DNA of 64,000 bases from Viscum album (taxonomy: Eukaryota; Streptophyta; Magnoliopsida; Santalales; Viscaceae). Under the pieces are notes generated by a model that was given only the letters and a program-made list of their open reading frames with translations, was not told the DNA's origin and did no database searches. The position numbers and the translations under genes were made by a program. The stretch spans positions 810,861,123-810,925,122 of the forward strand of contig OY728136.1 of NCBI GenBank assembly GCA_963277665.1, in the 5' to 3' direction. Shown piece after piece: positions 62,178 through 64,000 of this stretch; position 1 is the first letter of the stretch, and each line of letters opens with the position of its first letter.

Positions 62178-64000
62178 GGTATCACATCACAAATTAATTG
62201 ATTATTTTTATAATCACTTAAAAATACAAACACAGTTGATTCTAAAAATTTAATTTAAAACATAAAATACAATGAATTATTTTCTTTTGGAACAAAAAAA
62301 ATCCCTTTAGCTTATCCCAACATATTAATCATTATACACTTCCTGAAATCTTGGTTAAATGAATGCAAAGAATGTGTGAGCTCAAATGATCAGTAATGGT
62401 ATGTTTATATTAGAAGTTATCATGAATTCATATGGAATAATCATAATAGAAAGGTAAATACTTATAAAAATTAGTCATTTAATCAATAAATTATGCATGA
62501 AGAATAATATGATTAGAATAAATGATTATCAAATAATTCTATATAAATCAAAACTATTGATTGAAGTTTATCCACTAAAATCATATCTAATAAAATAAGA
62601 ACATGGAGTTCAATAAATAATATTATATTTAGGGAATGAATAATTTTCCAAGTCATAATCATATCATCAAGGCCTCATGACTATACATCCTACACAAATG
62701 GGTAAGGCTTCATCCAAACACACATTGTAGTCTTTCTCATTAGACCTACAAATGCATCAAGGGAATATAAAAGTTTCCAAAGATCAATCACTAGGTCTCA
62801 TGAATTCTTAATATTAAAGAGAGAAACATAATCAACATAAAAAATGAAAATAAAAATATAGAAAAATAAATGTCAATAAAATTTCCAATTATTAACATAA
62901 TAATAAAAAAATAAAAATAATATGAAGAATCGTATAAAAATGGTACATCCCTTATCAAAATGATCATAAAAAAATTATAGAAATATATGGATAGAATTAT
63001 TACAAGATTTTCCCAATTTAGAATAATTAAAATTGGGGTCATTGTCTTTGATGAAATGAAATAGCATAAAATGATTTAAAAATTATTATAAGGAAAATAA
63101 TATTTTTAATTTGAAAATAACATTTAAAGAAATCATAGAAAATTTGAAAAAAATCATGAAAAAAATCATGGAATCATGTAAAGTAATACTATAATAAATG
63201 TGTGGTAATTATTTTTTGTAAATTCTTTTATGCAATTAAAAAAAATTCCTTTCACACTATTGTTAAAATATCAATAAGTACATAGTTAAGAAAAGGATAA
63301 GATGATTCCTTTAAAAAAAATTATTAATTCACAGAGGGGTAAAAATTCCAATAATAAACAATTTTTTACAATGTTTTAAATAGTCGTAAATTATTTTTAG
63401 AAGACATGTATATTAAAAAAAATTATTTTCTCTCAAAATAGTTAAATAATTCTAGTTATTCATAAAAAATAACAATAACTATAAGTAAAAATGATATTAA
63501 ATAGTACTATTACTAAATAAATTCATGATTTTTTACTAAAATTACATTAATTTGTTTATTTATATTTATTATCATATTATTTCATCATAAAAAATGTCAT
63601 TATAAACAATCCCTATAAATGATGATATTATTATTATACAACCCCATCTACTTTGTTAACTTTTGAATCATAAGAACCATGAAATAAAGTACCTTATATA
63701 GATAAATATATAACCAATTATCTGCATAATAATTTTAAAACACTTCCATGGGATGTATATATAGAACACAAAATAATCATGTTGTGTATAAGGAATTTGT
63801 CCCACTAAAATAATAGTGAGATGAAAATTACTTACCTGAGGTCTGATTTCATTTGTAAGTGATTGATCCTTCTTTTGTAATAAATATTCATATATTATAA
63901 ATTTATTACACAAAAATATTCATTTATTTTAAAACATGTATGATTCTCTTATAAATTTTTATCACTCTCTTATTAACAATTCTTTATTAAAAACACTATT
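62178..64000 (-). repeat. E4 5' LTR, partial
   Basis: TGTGAGCTCAAATGATCAGT near 62375 is the complement of a word near the 3' end of the E2 LTR (ACTGAGCATTTGAGCTCACC, ~38990). 62598-62830 aligns with 51790-52020 in the other E4 LTR. The repeat continues beyond the window, and its open frames are not genes. Confidence 0.65.

Larger units (their letters stand above)
51364..64000 (-). mobile_element. E4: Ty3/gypsy LTR retrotransposon, runs off the window
   Basis: Minus strand. The 3' LTR is ~51364-55170, internal DNA ~55171-62178, and the 5' LTR starts ~62179 and continues past 64000. The two LTRs align: AAGAACATGGAGTTCAATA at 62598 against AAGAACATGGACATCAATA at 51790, and GTAAGGCTTCATCCAAA against GTAAGTCCTTATCCAAA. 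RT, RNase H and integrase remnants are in order between them. The LTR belongs to the E1/E2/E5 family (TGTAACACACC start, TATA box, paired box). A foldback element lies inside it. Confidence 0.75.

Overview
This window is heterochromatin-like, AT-rich plant nuclear DNA made almost entirely of nested, decayed transposable elements. I find no intact host gene, rRNA or tRNA. A plant origin rests on initiator-Met-tRNA primer sites (TGGTATCAGAG type), Ty3/gypsy polyproteins of the chromodomain (Tekay/Del-like) kind, a SIRE-like Ty1/copia remnant and a CACTA transposon with CACTACTGGAAA ends. I cannot name the species.

Layout, with labels E1 to E6 used below. E5 (minus strand) is the oldest gypsy element and the platform for most of the rest. 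Its long 3' LTR survives as three pieces: 1-605, 12248-13097 and 24214-~26490. E1 (606-12247, plus) and E3 (13098-24213, minus) inserted into that LTR. E1 has ~4.5 kb LTRs around only ~1.8 kb of internal DNA, and its right LTR was later hit by an 890-bp CACTA element (11341-12230). E3 is a different gypsy family with ~2.7 kb LTRs and a recognisable but badly decayed pol. E2 (26672-39257, plus) is the best preserved element. It has 3.8-kb LTRs, an exact 5-bp target duplication (GTATT) and a full gag-PR-RT-RNaseH-INT-chromodomain order broken by stops and a few frameshifts. It inserted into E5's internal region.

To the right of E2, E5 internal DNA resumes at 39263 and runs to roughly 45 kb. A minus-strand copia element (E6, ~45.3-48.7 kb, outer limits unresolved) follows. 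E4 (minus, gypsy, same LTR family as E1, E2 and E5) starts near 51364 and runs off the window, carrying a long-TIR foldback element at ~56-56.8 kb.

E1, E2, E4 and E5 share one LTR family. These LTRs are very long, with a TATA box roughly 1.0-2.3 kb in, and carry a duplicated, comparatively GC-rich box built on CGTACGTAC-ACCGTCTCCACG, about 185 bp apart. E2 also has a 217-bp insertion that duplicates the LTR-end/primer-site junction and brings in a GC-rich leader not seen in E1. These two features are the most interesting signals here. All similarities were judged by eye from hand translation and hand alignment; no search was run.
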